A stretch of 64,000 nt of DNA, taken from NCBI RefSeq assembly GCF_024055715.1, contig NZ_JAMXMV010000021.1, forward strand, positions 62,001-126,000, written 5' to 3'. Below, piece by piece: positions 9,686 to 19,432 of the stretch. The stretch comes from Actinoallomurus soli (lineage in GTDB: Bacteria; Actinomycetota; Actinomycetes; Streptosporangiales; Streptosporangiaceae). The notes below the pieces were generated by a model, which worked only from the letters and a program-made list of their open reading frames with translations, searched no databases and was not told the DNA's origin. A program made the position numbers and the translations under genes. Every line of letters starts with the position of its first letter. The first letter of the stretch is position 1.

Positions 9686-9863
9686 ACGGCGACGCACGCA
9701 CTGGCGCGGGACGAACACGTCGCCACCGGCTCCGGGAACTGGGAACGCCTCACCCGCCGGAGGCCGACCGGCGAACCACCGGTGGTGCCCGGCGTCCACC
9801 ACCGACCCGATGCCTGAGCACACGGCCCGGCACGAGACACCCACACAGGAAAGAGACCTGATC

Positions 9864-10718
9864 ATGATCGTCGTTACCGGTGCCACCGGTGCGCTCAACG
9901 GGGCCACCGCTGACCATCTCCTCCAGCGGGTTTCCGCCGGCGACCTCGCCGTCGTCACCCGCGACGTGGCCAAAGCCGCACGGTTCGCGGACCTCGGGGT
10001 CGAGGTCCGCCAAGGGGACTACGCACGACCGGACACGTTGCCCGACGCCTTCCGCGGGGCCGACAAGCTTCTCCTGGTCTCGTCCAACGACCCGAACGCC
10101 GACGCTGTCGGCCTGCACCGCGCGGCGATAGAGGCGGCCGTCGAGGTCGGTGTCGGCCGCATCTTCTACACCAGCCACCAAGGTGCGGCGGCCGACAGCC
10201 CCATGGTGACCTCCCGCGGGCACGCCGCCACCGAGCAGATCCTCGCCGAGTCGGGGGTCGCGTGGACGGCGCTGCGCAACGGCTTCTACGCCCACAGCCT
10301 GACGTGGCTGGCGGGGCCGTGGCGTGAGACCGGTGTGATCACCGTGCCCGCCGACGGGCCGGTCTCGTGGACCGCACGAGAGGACGCCGCGGAAGCTGCC
10401 GCCATCATCCTGACCTCGGATCGTACCTTCGACGGCCCGACGGTCCTGACCGCCGGCGCCGCACCGACGTTCCAGGACATCGCGGCCATCGCCTCGGACC
10501 TCAGCGGAAGGAAGATCGACTACGACCTCGTCGCCCCGGAGGAATGGATCGCGGCGCAGGTCCAGCAGGGCAACACCGAGTTCATGGCACGCCTGCTTCT
10601 GAGCATGTACCAGGCCGCGGAGAAAGGCTACTTCTCCGCGGTCGACCCCCTGCTCGGCGAACTCCTCGCCCGCGAGCCACGAAGCGCACGGGATGCGCTG
10701 GCGCAACCGGCCGCCTGA
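9864..10718 (+). CDS. NmrA-like NAD(P)-binding protein (SDR family)
   Basis: 284 residues. ATG 9864 is preceded by AGGAAAGAGA at proper distance; an in-frame extension reaching back to 9531 overlaps the TetR gene and is not used. The start IVVTGATGALNGATADHLL carries the TGxTGxxG dinucleotide-binding motif of atypical SDRs (NmrA/quinone oxidoreductase 2 type). FYTSHQGAAADSP and the WTALRNGFYAHSL segment match the family, which senses or reduces quinones with NAD(P)H. It lies in an operon with the upstream TetR regulator and the following oxidoreductase fragment (29-bp gap). Confidence 0.88.
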   Translation: MIVVTGATGALNGATADHLLQRVSAGDLAVVTRDVAKAARFADLGVEVRQGDYARPDTLPDAFRGADKLLLVSSNDPNADAVGLHRAAIEAAVEVGVGRIFYTSHQGAAADSPMVTSRGHAATEQILAESGVAWTALRNGFYAHSLTWLAGPWRETGVITVPADGPVSWTAREDAAEAAAIILTSDRTFDGPTVLTAGAAPTFQDIAAIASDLSGRKIDYDLVAPEEWIAAQVQQGNTEFMARLLLSMYQAAEKGYFSAVDPLLGELLAREPRSARDALAQPAA

Positions 10719-10747
10719 CGAGCGGGACGTACAGGAAGGGACCTGCC

Positions 10748-11131
10748 ATGCGCGTAGTCCGGTACGACCGTTTCGGCGGTATCGAGCAACTGTGGATCGA
10801 CGAGGTGCCCATCCCCGAGGCTGCACCAGGTCATGCAGTGATGCGGGTTCAGGCGTCGTGCATCAACCCCGGCTCCTTGTCCGCACTACACGGATCGCCG
10901 TACGTACCTATCCGCGACCTGGCCGGCACGGTCACAGCCGTCGGGGCGGACGTGCACGACGTCAAGGTCGGTGACGACGTGCTCGGCTGGTCACAAGACT
11001 GGTCGGCACACGCGGAGTTCGTCGCCGTGCCCGCAGAACAGCTGGTCGCGAAACCGGCGGTGCTGTCGTGGGACGTCGAGGGCCCCAGGTCGACGACAGC
11101 GATCGAGACGCACGCCTCTCCGTCGCTGTAG
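10748..11131 (+). pseudogene. NADP-dependent quinone oxidoreductase (MDR family), 5' fragment
   Basis: ATG 10748 with AGGAAGGGA upstream. Residues 1-110 are a good GroES-like N-terminal domain of the medium-chain dehydrogenase/reductase family: MRVVRYDRFGGIEQLWIDEV, ASCINPGSL, LAGTVTAVGADVHDVKVGD, and ending VAKPAVLSWDV. Family members continue for ~200 more residues with a Rossmann GGxGxVG motif. Here the match stops at ~11077, and the last 17 codons are the antisense of the neighbouring minus-strand gene. It is therefore a truncated gene and a marker of a DNA junction. It was probably the third gene of the TetR operon. Confidence 0.82.
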
Positions 11132-14100
11132 CTGCTCTCCCACCAGTCGATCTGCTCCGCCGCCGAATCCCAGAGCAGCCAATCGGCGAACTCGGCAGGC
11201 AGGCCATGCGGCACGATCTGCGGACCGGGACGGGACTCAGGCGTCATGACCTGTTGCTGTCGCGACGCGCTTCCGGGCGGATGGCCTCCGACGTCGGAGT
11301 CGGTATCAGCGGTGGTCGCGTGGAGGCGCTCCGCCGCCCAGACGATCGTCGGGTTCGGGGTCATGGTGCCGGGCAGGTCGGCGGCGCGGGTGCCGCGCAG
11401 CCCGGGCGCGATCTGGTGAGTGAGGACCTGTTCCAGGTCCTCGCCGTGGATGACCTGGGGACCGCCGTCGGCGGGGACATGCCGCCAGTGTCCCGGCCGT
11501 CCGTTCAGGCTCGCGCGGACGGCTGTGTCCTGGTGGACGTCGTCGGTGGTGAAGAGCAGGTCATGGCCGCTCGTTCGGGCCACTTCGGCCGCGAACGCCC
11601 CGTCGACGCCGCCCATGACCAGCACGATGGGACGCTCGCCGAGACCCTCGAGAGAGCCGAGAAGGCCGGCGAATCCCGCCGCGTCGAAATGGTCGGTGAC
11701 CGTCTCGGTCCGCCGGGTGTCCGGGTCGTAGCGTACGGAGGTCGTCACGACGCTCGCGGACCGCGGGTCATAGGTGCCCGCGACGGGGTACCAGGCGCCG
11801 TAGCGGGGCAGGGCGAACGCCGCCCGCAACCGTCGCAGCTCCTGACCGGCCTCCGCGCTGCCCGCCGCCGGAGCGGTGGTGGGCACGTTCGGCAGGTATC
11901 GGCCATGCGGGGTGGGGATGCCGGTGGAGCCGTGCAGCATCCGCATGGCCAGCGCCGTCTCGGGATCCAGCAGGACCTCGAGTGAGTCGTCCAGCGTGTA
12001 CCACAGCCGGGTCTGTCCGGCTCCGTACCGGATGTCGCGCCGTTCGTTGACCGCGTCGATCGTCAGACCGTCCAGCACGCCGACCCGGACCCGCAGGTAG
12101 TGCGTCCGTCGGCGGAACGCGACCGGCCGTACGATCCGTTCGCCGGCGGTCCCGCCGTGGTCGTGGCTCTGCCCAAGAGACGCGGACGCCTCGACCGGCA
12201 CCACCGGGTTCCCCTCTTCGGGGGCGAGTGCCGGGCCGCCGTCGGCCGACAGTCCGAAGGTGCTGCCCGCGGCGTCCAACAGGTCGTTCTCGGCCATGTG
12301 CAGCGACTCGGACGTCAACTGGGCGTCGACCCAGCCCAACGGCTGCGGGTCATAGAAACGGACCTGGTTGGACAGCTCGCCTCGTGCGTCGGTGGCCGGG
12401 CCGTCCTCGCGTACGAGGGAGGGGAAGACCTGTCCGTCGCCGAGCGACAGGTGGAACCCGGACAGGAACTGGTGACGGCTGAGCAGCGCGGCGTACGCCT
12501 CGAACGGGCCGCCGGTGGCGGCCATCAGGGTGACCACCGACGCGGGCGTGGTGACACCGGGCGCGGTGCCGTTGAAGATGGCGATCGAGTGGTCGAACAG
12601 GGCGCGCAGGACCAGCGGATCGATCCCGCCCGGCACGACGCCACGCGAAAGGATCAGATCCCGGTCGACGGGGAACAGCGTGTGCCCCGCGTTGGTCAGC
12701 ACCTCCTCGGGCGTCGCCGCGGAGGCGACCTGGCGTACCCGCTCACCGGCGGGGGCCGGATCCGGCGGCGGACCCGGCAGCATCGCGGCCGGGAACTGGA
12801 CCCGCTCGACCACGTCGACGTGGTCGGTGACGGCGGCCGGCACGGGCGTGTTCGGATCCAGTACCAGGGCGAACCCGGAGTTCGCCAGACCGAGCGTGAG
12901 CACCTGCAGAACCTTGGACGGGTTGTACCCGCGATAGACGGTCGCGCTGATCCGCAGTCCGCCGGTGTAGGCGTGTGTGTCGCCCAGGACGGTCAGCACG
13001 TCGCGGGTACGGAAGATCTCACCCCGCGCGCTGGTGGCCTGCTCGTAGAAGTCGCTTTCGGCGACACCTTCGAGATAGCTCCCCTCGGTCGCCCTGGAGA
13101 CCGACGGGATCCGGGTGGTGCCGGCATTGCCGCCTGCGGTGTGCGCCGACGTCACACCACGCCGGCGGACCCTGCGCTGAGTGTTGAGGCGGTACACGGC
13201 GAAGTCCCGGCTACGAGTGTCCTCATATTCGTAGTCCCGCCCGTCCATGGGATCCGCGCGCAACACCAGGGTGACCTGCTCGTTCGCGCCCGGCAGCGAT
13301 TCGGCCAGATGCAGGACCAGGCCCGGGCCCAGCAGCGTGTCCCGGTGACCGAGCAGCGCGTTGTGCTCCGCGATCGTGTGCAGGCTGGTCGGCAGGCCCG
13401 TACGCGCCGCCGCCGGTGTCCCGTTCACGATCGTCCACCGCTGGTGCAGCAGCCGCCGGTCCACGGCGCCGAGCACGCCGCGGATCATGTCGAGCACCGG
13501 GTTGAGCCCGTCGGGCGCGTGCTGGAGTCCCGGCCACTCGAGCCGGTCGGAGGCGGAAACGAGCGGGATCATGCCCGGCCGGAGCGTCCGTGGTACGCCG
13601 GGCGGGCGTTCGACCGGTGGCTGCGGCGCCGGGCGCAGCACCATGACGCCGCCGACCACCAGGACCTGCACGGTGGCCTGCCGCACCGACCAGGTTCCGG
13701 CCGCGTTCGCACTCCAGCTCGTCACCGTGACGTCCCACAGCATCGTGCCGCGATGCGGCCGGTAGTCCCGGTTCTCCTGGGTGATCCAGCGTCCCGACAG
13801 CACCTCGTTCGAATCGATGTCGGTCTCGGCGACGTTGCGGAAGGTCCAGCCCCCGAACGGGCCGCCGTCCTCCTTCGCCCCGGCCAGGTCACCGCTGCCG
13901 GACACGGCGTGCGAGGTGGACCGCCGGCCGGTGAAGATCACCGCGGGCTCCGAATCCAGGATGTCGGTCTCCCGCATCCGCGTCCCGCCCGCCTGACGGC
14001 GGAGGCCGTACGTCCGCCCCTGGAGGGAGATGACCGCGTGCCGGTCACCGACCGTCCCGCCGTGGACGAGGCCGGACGCCTGCACCACGGGTCCGCCCCA

Positions 14101-17100
14101 CATCATCCGGCCGATGAGCTGGTCCTCATTGATCGTCACATCGAGCGTGTCGGCGTAGGTGCGCTCCGCGACACCGGCCGCCTCCAGCAGCTCCGCGGCG
14201 ACCCTCCACAACTCCGCGACGCCCAGGACCTCCAACGGCTGATCATCGGGCCGCAGCGTCTCAGGAGCCTGGAGTGCCTCGCTCCACCGTTCCGGCGCCG
14301 CCGGGCCGGTGACCGGCCGCCGACGGATGACCGCCCGGCCCAGATCGCCCTGCGGCGACCGCGGCATCACGGCGCTGCCCGTCAGCGGGCTGAGACCTTC
14401 GGCGACGACATAGCGCATCAGCCCGGGGATCGCGTCGTGACGGTGGATCGTACGTTCGGCGGCCTCCGGCCGGCCGGCGAGCACGCGCCGCGCGGCGCCG
14501 AGCGCCGTGGCGGTGAGCGTGCCGCCGGAGGCCGCCTCCGGCTCGAAGCTCAGCTTCACCTCGACGTGGTACTCGGTGCCGAACAGGAACACCCGGACCG
14601 GCCCCTCATAGACGAATCCCAGCGACGACCACACACCGGCACGGGCCGTCAAGAGACCGGAGCGGGACCGGCCGTAGGTGTATTGACCCGTGAAATTCGT
14701 GCTGCGCAGCGCAACGCGCAGCGGCCCCAGCCGCAGGTGGCCTCCGCCGCGGTAGGTCAGTTGCGCCGCCACCTCCTCACTCGCGCCCAGATCGCTGTAC
14801 GAGATCGGGTAATGATCGATCCGGCCCCACTCCAGCCGATCGCCGGTCCAGTCCCTCCCCTGCTCGGAACGGACCAGCACGGTCAGCCGCAACCGCCCGC
14901 CGTTGGCCTGATACCGGCGGGTGAAGGACATGCGATGGCTGATGAGCCGGCTCGTGTACGGCAACGCCGCCATCACCGAGAACCGCTGGGTCAGCGCCCG
15001 CTCCACGCGGTGCCGCTGCCGCGCCGTCAACGGCCGGGCGAGCGTCGCCAGCCGGGCATCACCGAAGGCACCGTCGATCAGGCCCATCGCCGTGGGGATC
15101 ACGCGTTCGAAGCCGCCGAGCATGTCCAGGACCGACGGGCCGCGGCTGCGGCCCATCAAGATCCCCAGCGGCGGCGTACGGTCGGCCAGAGACCGCCCGT
15201 CCGCCGGAACCACCGCCCGGCCCGCGCCGTCGACCGGGTACAGGTCAAGGCCCTCGATCACCCCGGCCAGTTCCCGCTCGAACCGGTCCGCCTCCCGTTC
15301 CGGCACCTCCACGTACCCGATCATCGCCAGCCGGACGGGTCCGGCAGCAGCGGACCGCGAGGACCTGACGTCGACGGGGAGGTTCATCTCGAGCCGGTAG
15401 ACCCGCCGCTGTGAGGGGTAGCCGAGGTACCGCCAGTCCCCCGCTCCCATGGAGGCGGCCAGGCTCCGGTTGACCGAGCCGCCCGGACCCGCCGAGAACG
15501 TCGGGCCGATCGTGATCGGCGTGCCCCGTGCGGAGAAGCCCGGAAAGGTCGGGGCGAACTGCACTCCCGAGGAGACGCCGCCGCTCATCCCGCTGGACTC
15601 ACCCGCCCAGAACAGGTGCCGGGCGTCCTGCTGGACGTATCCGCGGCTGACGTCGACACGCCGCGCCGACGTCAGCCGGCCCCGCAGGCGGAACGCCGCC
15701 CAGTCCTCACCGTCCTCGTTCACCCGGAGCTCAGCGGACAGATACCCATGCCCCAGGACATCCTTGCTCACGGCGAAGAGCATCGAGTCGGTGAACAGGT
15801 CCCGCACCGCGCTCGTGAAAGTCGCGTCGGCGTCGGGGAACCGACGTGTGATCTCATCGGCGGCCGCGTCCGGTCCACCGACCGGGACCAGTGACTCCAC
15901 GATGGTGGTGACCCGCCACAGGACGCTGTGGAACCCCCGCGCCATCTCCTCGGACGGTTCCGCCGGCAGCTCCGCCACGATGGACGTGTCCGGCCCCGGG
16001 CTCTCCGGCGACTCGTCCTCGGCGAAGGCGAGCAGCACGTCCACCGGCGCCGACACGGTCTGCTGCGCGCCTTGCCCGCCGGTGAACGTGACGGACCAAT
16101 GGCTGCCGATCTCCGGCTCTTCGTGGTTCGCGGGTACGTCGAAATAGGCGTACCGGTCATGCCAGATCTGCTGAACCGTCGCCGTGACGGCACCCTCGTA
16201 CGAGCCGAAGCTCCGCGAGCCCCGCCCGGTCAGCGTCGGGAGCAGGCCGAGACCAGACATCCACTTCCAGCCGGTCGCGATGCTGATCAGGCCGTCGTTG
16301 CTCGTCTCCGGCGCGATCGCGCGGTTGTCGCTGAAATCGGAGAACGTCGACGGCGTCATGATCTGCGGAAGGTCCAGCGCCTGGGACGGCCTGGCCCCGA
16401 CCTGGACCGACTGCACCTCCTCCGGCCGCCGGTAAACGGCGCCGTGCGCCCCGGTCAACGGGCCGAGCACCAACCGGACCGTGGCGGGTCCTCGCGAGGT
16501 GGGCACGCGCAGCCCCTGCGGCGAGGCGAGCCGTCGTCCGGCCTCGACACCGCCCAACCGCTCGAACTCCGCGATGAGCCCGTCCGTCACCGCCTGCCGC
16601 AGAACCTCCGGCACCAGCGCCGCGGCCTGCTCGGCCAGGTCCCGATCGGCCCCCGGCCACGTCTCCCCGACCCTCGCGACGCGGCCCCACTCACCCCAGG
16701 GGATCGGCTGGACGGCCCCGCCGTCCTCCAGGTGTTCGTTCCGCGCCGCCTCGAACAGCACGCGACCGGGCAGCCGCCGGACCGGCCGACTCGATGGTCC
16801 CGCCTCTTCGACCGCCGGGGGCTCCGGAGGCGGTGCCTCCAGCGAGTCGAGCTCGGCACGGATCTCCAGCAGTTCGTTGACGGCGGCGGCGCCGGCACGC
16901 TCGACCACGGCGAACCGGTCCCGGAGCGCCGCCAGTTCCTCAGGCCGGCCGTACGCCGCCTCGGCCGGCGTGTTCAGCCGCGCACCGACAGCATCGTCCA
17001 GGGACGCGACCGCCGCGGCATGGATCTCGGTGACGCGTGCTCGGAGGGCGGACAGCGCCGCCCGCGCGGCCTCGACCCGATCGAGCTGGTTCGGCCGCCA

Positions 17101-18111
17101 CGAAGCCGTCACCAGCCCGGTCAAGGCGCCGAACCGCCGCTCCACCTCGGCGCGGCGCCCATCGGCGTCCGGCCCCAGGACGGCGAGCGCGGGCCCCAGC
17201 TCCGCCACCGCCGGCATCGCCTGATGCAGAACCACCGCCGCGTCATCCCTCAGCGCCTCGGCCGCCGCACGCCACGCATGCCGCAACGCCTCCACCGTGA
17301 CCGGACCCGCGCCGGCCACACCGGGCACGAGATCAGCCAGCGCGACCGCGTCCTCCGCCGTCAATTCGGCTCCGGACTCGATGCCGCCGAACGACTGCAC
17401 GACCGCGAGCAGGTCATCGAGCCTGACCTCGTTCCCCGGAGCCCGACCGCGACGAGAGAGGATGTTGGCCGTCGCGTCCGCGCGTACGGCATCGGCCAGC
17501 CTGCGGACCGTCGTGAGCTGTTCGAGGGTGAAGTCCGTGCCGTGCACGTCTCGCGCGAGCCGCGCCACGGACAGCAGCTTCGGCAGGTCACCCCCCTTCA
17601 CGACCGCCGACCACGCGTCGGAGAGCAGAGTCTGACCCCAGTCCAGGTTGACCAGCCTGGCGAAGGCCGACCAGTTCACTCCCTGGGCCCGGCCGCCCGC
17701 AGAGGCACTGGGCGGCGCCAGCACGGTCAGCCGCTCCAGCGCCTCCGCGTGAGACCTGGTGAAGCGGTAGGTCGCAGGGAGCCCGAACTCTCGTCGCGCC
17801 CGCGCGTACGCACGGCTGACCGACGCACGTTCGCTGATCGCCTCCGGCGCCACGACCGGTGCGTCCCGCCACGGCACGGCTTCACGTACGGGCGCCGCAG
17901 CTCGGTCCTCACTCCGCGTGCCCTCCCCTGCGGACCTCGTGGTGAACGGCTCAAAGCGACCGGAGGGTACGAGCCGGCCGATGGGCGAGCTCTCGCGCAT
18001 GCCGGTGCCCGGTTTCAGCATCCACAGGGTCCGGTCCTCATCGATCACCGCAGCGCCGACCTCCACGCACGCCGCGGGACCCGTCGCGCTCCGGCCGGCT
18101 CTCCGCCACAT
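10849..18111 (-). CDS. giant modular T7SS-locus-type protein, 3' end disrupted
   Basis: ATG 18111 is preferred (a GGGG at 18116-18119; reading further upstream is Arg-rich). The open frame gives 2,420 residues, but the part beyond ~11090 (about 80 residues) reads antisense through the oxidoreductase fragment and is not native. The N-terminus MWRRAGRSATGPAACVEVG resembles the first half of DUF397. Residues ~60-480 are helical and Ala/Glu/Arg-rich (coiled-coil-like). Then come several beta-rich modules with terminal strands such as GTEYHVEVKLSFE, of the same kind as in the giant protein at 37804. Near the C-terminus RPIVLVMGGVDGAFAAEVA begins a recurring Rossmann-like module, followed by a DUF397-like IDWWESSYSDGEACVSIAVV. 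No signal peptide and no recognised catalytic domain. By build it belongs with the T7SS cluster at 27.9-64 kb, from which it is separated by the accessory block. Function unknown. Confidence 0.7.
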   Translation of the reverse strand: MWRRAGRSATGPAACVEVGAAVIDEDRTLWMLKPGTGMRESSPIGRLVPSGRFEPFTTRSAGEGTRSEDRAAAPVREAVPWRDAPVVAPEAISERASVSRAYARARREFGLPATYRFTRSHAEALERLTVLAPPSASAGGRAQGVNWSAFARLVNLDWGQTLLSDAWSAVVKGGDLPKLLSVARLARDVHGTDFTLEQLTTVRRLADAVRADATANILSRRGRAPGNEVRLDDLLAVVQSFGGIESGAELTAEDAVALADLVPGVAGAGPVTVEALRHAWRAAAEALRDDAAVVLHQAMPAVAELGPALAVLGPDADGRRAEVERRFGALTGLVTASWRPNQLDRVEAARAALSALRARVTEIHAAAVASLDDAVGARLNTPAEAAYGRPEELAALRDRFAVVERAGAAAVNELLEIRAELDSLEAPPPEPPAVEEAGPSSRPVRRLPGRVLFEAARNEHLEDGGAVQPIPWGEWGRVARVGETWPGADRDLAEQAAALVPEVLRQAVTDGLIAEFERLGGVEAGRRLASPQGLRVPTSRGPATVRLVLGPLTGAHGAVYRRPEEVQSVQVGARPSQALDLPQIMTPSTFSDFSDNRAIAPETSNDGLISIATGWKWMSGLGLLPTLTGRGSRSFGSYEGAVTATVQQIWHDRYAYFDVPANHEEPEIGSHWSVTFTGGQGAQQTVSAPVDVLLAFAEDESPESPGPDTSIVAELPAEPSEEMARGFHSVLWRVTTIVESLVPVGGPDAAADEITRRFPDADATFTSAVRDLFTDSMLFAVSKDVLGHGYLSAELRVNEDGEDWAAFRLRGRLTSARRVDVSRGYVQQDARHLFWAGESSGMSGGVSSGVQFAPTFPGFSARGTPITIGPTFSAGPGGSVNRSLAASMGAGDWRYLGYPSQRRVYRLEMNLPVDVRSSRSAAAGPVRLAMIGYVEVPEREADRFERELAGVIEGLDLYPVDGAGRAVVPADGRSLADRTPPLGILMGRSRGPSVLDMLGGFERVIPTAMGLIDGAFGDARLATLARPLTARQRHRVERALTQRFSVMAALPYTSRLISHRMSFTRRYQANGGRLRLTVLVRSEQGRDWTGDRLEWGRIDHYPISYSDLGASEEVAAQLTYRGGGHLRLGPLRVALRSTNFTGQYTYGRSRSGLLTARAGVWSSLGFVYEGPVRVFLFGTEYHVEVKLSFEPEAASGGTLTATALGAARRVLAGRPEAAERTIHRHDAIPGLMRYVVAEGLSPLTGSAVMPRSPQGDLGRAVIRRRPVTGPAAPERWSEALQAPETLRPDDQPLEVLGVAELWRVAAELLEAAGVAERTYADTLDVTINEDQLIGRMMWGGPVVQASGLVHGGTVGDRHAVISLQGRTYGLRRQAGGTRMRETDILDSEPAVIFTGRRSTSHAVSGSGDLAGAKEDGGPFGGWTFRNVAETDIDSNEVLSGRWITQENRDYRPHRGTMLWDVTVTSWSANAAGTWSVRQATVQVLVVGGVMVLRPAPQPPVERPPGVPRTLRPGMIPLVSASDRLEWPGLQHAPDGLNPVLDMIRGVLGAVDRRLLHQRWTIVNGTPAAARTGLPTSLHTIAEHNALLGHRDTLLGPGLVLHLAESLPGANEQVTLVLRADPMDGRDYEYEDTRSRDFAVYRLNTQRRVRRRGVTSAHTAGGNAGTTRIPSVSRATEGSYLEGVAESDFYEQATSARGEIFRTRDVLTVLGDTHAYTGGLRISATVYRGYNPSKVLQVLTLGLANSGFALVLDPNTPVPAAVTDHVDVVERVQFPAAMLPGPPPDPAPAGERVRQVASAATPEEVLTNAGHTLFPVDRDLILSRGVVPGGIDPLVLRALFDHSIAIFNGTAPGVTTPASVVTLMAATGGPFEAYAALLSRHQFLSGFHLSLGDGQVFPSLVREDGPATDARGELSNQVRFYDPQPLGWVDAQLTSESLHMAENDLLDAAGSTFGLSADGGPALAPEEGNPVVPVEASASLGQSHDHGGTAGERIVRPVAFRRRTHYLRVRVGVLDGLTIDAVNERRDIRYGAGQTRLWYTLDDSLEVLLDPETALAMRMLHGSTGIPTPHGRYLPNVPTTAPAAGSAEAGQELRRLRAAFALPRYGAWYPVAGTYDPRSASVVTTSVRYDPDTRRTETVTDHFDAAGFAGLLGSLEGLGERPIVLVMGGVDGAFAAEVARTSGHDLLFTTDDVHQDTAVRASLNGRPGHWRHVPADGGPQVIHGEDLEQVLTHQIAPGLRGTRAADLPGTMTPNPTIVWAAERLHATTADTDSDVGGHPPGSASRQQQVMTPESRPGPQIVPHGLPAEFADWLLWDSAAEQIDWWESSYSDGEACVSIAVVDLGPSTSHDSTAGFATSCSAGTATNSACADQSCDQPSTSSPTLTSCTSAPTAVTVPARSRIGTYGDPCSADKEPGLMHDA

Positions 18112-18198
18112 GGCTACCCCGGCTGTCCGCACCTGATCAAACCTACGGTGCCGTATCCGGCCCGTCCGCGGGCTGTGGACGTTCGGCAGGCAGCACAC

Positions 18199-18211
18199 CT
18201 CATGACATGAG
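18199..18211. promoter_or_regulatory. 13-bp palindrome upstream of the giant-protein gene
   Basis: CTCATG-A-CATGAG, perfect 6-bp arms, about 90 bp before the start at 18111. A possible operator; no regulator can be assigned. The rest of the 18112-18526 spacer holds the TGACA boxes listed separately and no gene. Confidence 0.3.
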
Positions 18212-18344
18212 AGCCTAGACCACCTTTCCTACCGCTTTGATAGATTAGGTGCCGGACGAGAGTTTCGCAGAGTCGGCCGGCGTGCGCGCCACAGGCCGCC
18301 ACCGACCCGTGAGCTCACGGGCCCGCTGCGATGATCACCTTCGG

Positions 18345-18359
18345 TGACACTGGATGTCA
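18345..18359. promoter_or_regulatory. TGACA-N5-TGTCA operator box 1
   Basis: Perfect palindrome TGACA-CTGGA-TGTCA, ~170 bp upstream of the TetR gene at 18527. It is one of five related boxes around this regulator. Confidence 0.5.
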
Positions 18360-18448
18360 TGCCCTGCGGTGCGACCTATTCAGGCGTTCGATCCTGCCGT
18401 TTCGGGCATCCTCGAAGGCGCCATACGCATTGCAGCCGTTGCTACAAT

Positions 18449-18467
18449 GATGACATCTGGTGTCGTG
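18449..18467. promoter_or_regulatory. TGACA-N5-TGTCG operator box 2
   Basis: GATGACA-TCTGG-TGTCGTG, ~60 bp upstream of the TetR start at 18527, a position suited to autorepression. It is a near-perfect copy of the box before the SDR gene. Confidence 0.55.
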
Positions 18468-18526
18468 GCGTGGAGAGGCGTGCGGTCGGGCGGCCGCCAC
18501 ACTGAGCGGAGTGAAGGATCGGCCAG

Positions 18527-19096
18527 GTGGGACGATGGAAGCCGGACACCAGCGGCCGCTTGGAGCGGGCGGCCTTCGAGTTGTATCTCGAAAATGGCTT
18601 CGCCCAGACCACCGTTCAGGAAATCACTGAACGCGCGAGTGTGACCACACGCACCTTCTTCCGCCACTTCGCCGACAAGCGCGACGTGCTGTTCGTGGGC
18701 CACGATGAGCTCAGGGAGCGGGTGGCGAAGACCATCGCCGCGGCGCCGCCCGCATGGTCCGCCACAAAGGCGGCCGCCTCGGGTCTCAACATCGCGGCCG
18801 CGGCCCTGCAGATCTCGCGGGACGAGGCGCAAGACCGCCGAAGCCTGATAACCGCCACCCCGGAGCTGCGGGAACGCGAGCTGATCATGTTCGCGGCAGT
18901 CGCCGGCACCATCTCCGAAGCGCTGATCGCACGCGGTGTCGAGGATCGCGCGGCACGCGTAGTCGCCGAAGCGATGGTCGCGGCCTTCCGAGTCGCGTTC
19001 GAGTACTGGGGTGAACACCCGGAGCGGGAACTGCCCCAACTGGTCGACGAAGCCCTCGATTCGCTCAAGGAAGCCTTCGCGCCCTTCGGCAACTGA
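18527..19096 (+). CDS. TetR-family regulator, paralogue A
   Basis: 189 residues from GTG 18527 with GAAGGA ~9 nt upstream. It starts MGRWKPDTSGRLERAAFELY, exactly parallel to the second regulator of this window (MGRWEPNPRGRLAKAAIELF). HTH region: ITERASVTTRTFFRHFADKR. The C-terminal half has the TetR_C pattern found in regulators beside SDR epimerases (LRERELIMFAAVAGTISEAL, FRVAFEYWGE). It faces the same way as the SDR gene at 19496, and five TGACA-N5-TGTCA-like boxes surround the two. I infer repression of itself and of the SDR gene. Confidence 0.9.
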   Translation: MGRWKPDTSGRLERAAFELYLENGFAQTTVQEITERASVTTRTFFRHFADKRDVLFVGHDELRERVAKTIAAAPPAWSATKAAASGLNIAAAALQISRDEAQDRRSLITATPELRERELIMFAAVAGTISEALIARGVEDRAARVVAEAMVAAFRVAFEYWGEHPERELPQLVDEALDSLKEAFAPFGN

Positions 19097-19205
19097 GAGG
19101 TCACTGGGCCTTCCGCCCGGCGTTCCTTCACCGTGCCGCCCCATCCCCGCCCGTCAACGGATTTGCGCGGGATGCAGCCGTCTCCGCATGACGACCCCAG
19201 GATTC

Positions 19206-19222
19206 ACGACATTTGATGTCGT
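19206..19222. promoter_or_regulatory. TGACA-type operator box 3
   Basis: ACGACA-TTTGA-TGTCGT, 6-bp perfect arms with the same N5 spacing as the other boxes. Confidence 0.45.
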
Positions 19223-19384
19223 CGCCTAGGCCGGTCAACCCCAGCGCCGACCAGATGGAGCCCGCGCATCACCACGCCGCACATGACCCATGGCCGAGCC
19301 GTTTCGCGCTTTCACCTGCAACAACTTTGCGAATCCGTCCATGTGAGCCATCATCGCGACTCGCGGAACCACTCCCCGGCCTCG

Positions 19385-19432
19385 CGACATCCAGTGTCAT
19401 CAGTGCTAGGGTGATGACATTGGCTGTCATCA
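19385..19432. promoter_or_regulatory. double operator (boxes 4 and 5) before the SDR epimerase
   Basis: Box 4: CGACA-TCCAG-TGTCA (19385-19399). Box 5: TGATGACA-N5-TGTCATCA (19412-19432), a perfect 21-bp palindrome. Centres are 30 bp apart (about three helical turns), 65-110 bp before the ATG at 19496. The arrangement fits TetR dimers on one DNA face. Confidence 0.65.

Noticed and set aside
9531-9863. N-terminal extension of the NmrA-like protein
   Set aside because: Overlaps the TetR gene in another frame and precedes the nucleotide-binding motif, which belongs at residue 1-20.
12100-15414. 3.3-kb open frame on the plus strand
   Set aside because: It is the antisense of the giant-protein gene; composition is Arg/His/Gly/Pro-rich and there is no domain. 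GC-rich codons make the opposite strand open.
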